64,000 bases of DNA, taken from the NCBI GenBank assembly GCA_964019695.1, contig OZ026521.1, positions 38,432,453-38,496,452 of the forward strand, given 5' to 3'. The number at the start of each line of letters is the position of its first letter. Within the stretch, counting starts at the first letter, position 1. The notes beneath the pieces are model-generated. The model made no database searches, had not been told where the DNA came from, and saw nothing but the letters and a program-made list of their open reading frames with translations. This DNA comes from Loripinus fragilis. Taxonomy: Eukaryota > Mollusca > Bivalvia > Lucinida > Lucinidae. Shown piece by piece: positions 62,709 to 64,000 of this stretch. The position numbers and the translations under genes are program-made.

Positions 62709-62898
62709 GCCTCCAGATAAAAGTGTGTACTGAAAAACTATTTTCTTTATTTCTCATCTAAAACATATGTTGTGGGTACTCAAAAGAACCGTCTCAATGA
62801 GACGGTTCTTTTGAGCACCCAAAACACATGTTAAAATTGATGGGCAAGAAAATACTTACAATTTTAGGCTCATAAAATTTCCTTATCTGGACCTATGA
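62709..62898. mobile_element. GAACCG-hairpin element, complete
   Basis: Ends caggcctccagataa and ttatctggaccta are inverted; the core hairpin aaaagaaccgtctca/tgagacggttctttt is perfect with only an a/t centre. A second partial right half follows (62906-62960). Confidence 0.9.
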
Positions 62899-62969
62899 AA
62901 TAGTAATTTTTTCTTATCTATCAGTTCTAACATATGTTTTGGGTGTTCAAAAGAACCATTTCATTGTAA

Positions 62970-63345
62970 ATCATACAGAATGTAAATCATAAAACACTTA
63001 TTTTACATTTTGATTATTCAAACAATGACAAATTATCAAACAAAACAAAACTGTTATTAAAATTCATTTTAAGTCTTTAATTTACCTATTGTGAGGTGAA
63101 ACAGCAAATCATGTTAATTTCATGCAGCCCATGCTAATTTCATACTCATCATGCTATTTTATGCTCGCTAGAGAGTGAATTAAGAAAAGTGTCAAAAACA
63201 GCAACCTCTGGAAACTAGCTTGAGCTGGTCATCTTTTCGTATCAACCTGCAGACCAGTTTTGACCAGTTTTCAGGTAGACATAGAGATTTATGAAGACAA
63301 ATTGGGCCAATCAGGAGACAGGATTCTCTCCAGTTATATAACAGT
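62970..63345. other. No gene seen
   Basis: Intron of the minus-strand gene. 63195-63275 has ctggtc/gaccag motifs in both orientations, likely a small repeat. Confidence 0.45.
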
Positions 63346-63346
63346 C

Positions 63347-64000
63347 TGTTACACTAAAATAATCTAGTTATCTCAAATATTGATACCCTGTCACATAAGA
63401 AAAATCTAGAATCTCAAACATTGATATTCTGTAACGTTAGGACACTCTCTTTAGCTCAAATATATGTATAATCTTTAACACTAGAAAAATCTAGTTATCT
63501 CAAATATTGATATTCTGTAACATTAGAAAAATCTAGTTATCTCAAAATATTGGGAGCGCAGTGGCTCAGTGGTAGAGGGCTTTACTGGAGACCGAGAGGC
63601 CGCAGGTTGGAGCCTCACCGGCGTCACTGCATTGTGGTCCTTGAGCAAGACACATTTATCCTAGCTTAGTACTGGTTCAATCCAGGAAGACCCGCCCCTG
63701 TTTAACTGAAAGATTGTTGATGGGATGTAAAGAATCAAATCAAACAAACAAACAAAACAATATCTCAAAATATTGATAATCTGTAACACTAAAAAAATCT
63801 AGCTATTTCAAATATTGAAATTATGTTACATTAAAAAATCAAGTTATCTCATAATATTGATATTCTGTGACACAAGAAAAATCTAGTTATCAATATTGAT
63901 ATTCTGTAACATAAGAAAAATCTAGTTATCTCAAAATATAGATATTCTGTAACAAAAGAAAAATCTAGTTATCTCAAAATATAGATATTCTGTAACACTA
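63347..64000. repeat. Minisatellite, about 42-bp unit, runs off the window
   Basis: Unit: aatctagttatctcaaatat then tgatattctgtaacattaga, repeated to the window end with small changes and some shortened units. A SINE-A interrupts it at 63552-63761. Confidence 0.93.
63552..63761 (+). mobile_element. SINE-A in the minisatellite
   Basis: gggagcgcagtggctcagtg, B box caggttggagcctcacc, tail gatgggatgtaaagaatc and caaacaaaca. Flanks atctcaaaatatt at 63539-63551 and 63762-63774, duplicated satellite sequence. Confidence 0.93.

Noticed and set aside
63347..64000. CRISPR-like array
   Set aside because: Direct repeats have no unique spacers, and the context is a eukaryotic intron; it is a minisatellite.

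Overview
This window is nuclear DNA from an animal, most likely a bivalve mollusc: genes have long introns with GT/AG splice sites, and almost all remaining sequence is short transposons and tRNA-derived SINEs. From memory the repeat types resemble those of heterodont bivalves such as Dreissena; this is an inference, not a search result.

Two protein-coding genes are supported. On the + strand, positions 2442-42306 hold 14 exons of a ubinuclein (UBN1/UBN2-type) gene, the H3.3-binding subunit of the HIRA histone chaperone complex. The 14 exons join in one frame with matching phases: 3126 nt, giving 1041 residues plus a stop. The first exons lie upstream of the window. The exons carry the Hpc2-related domain (HRD), a lysine-rich segment, an acidic SUMO-interaction-like motif, the conserved middle domain, a long Ser/Pro/Gln-rich region with one coiled coil, and a short C-terminal exon. 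On the - strand, three exons (62655-62596, 61284-61210, 56848-56732) encode the C-terminal 83 residues of a coiled-coil protein I do not recognise. The two genes converge and their stop codons are about 14.4 kb apart.

Everything else is repeats. Structural families are: two tRNA-headed SINE families (SINE-A, SINE-B) with a common 3' tail; palindromic elements flanked by TTAA; TA-flanked mariner/pogo-like elements; CAGG...CCTG hAT-like elements with 5-, 6- or 8-bp target duplications; a family with a strong GAACCGTCTCA hairpin; a family ending in GGTCCC; an isolated dead LINE reverse transcriptase (about 54468-55490); a C2H2 zinc-finger ORF fragment (50815-51030); a foldback with arms of about 580 bp (30727-32009); minisatellites; and an (AG)52 tract.

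Region by region: 1-24 kb has ubinuclein exons 1-11 in repeat-filled introns; 24-42 kb has widely spaced exons 12-14, the foldback and a 2.7 kb TTAA-flanked element; 42-56 kb is intergenic repeats; 56-63 kb has the minus-strand gene; the right edge is a 42-bp minisatellite with a SINE in it. Points worth checking are the number of transposon ends within a few tens of bases of splice sites, and the terminal ubinuclein exon lying inside a TA-flanked inverted-repeat structure.
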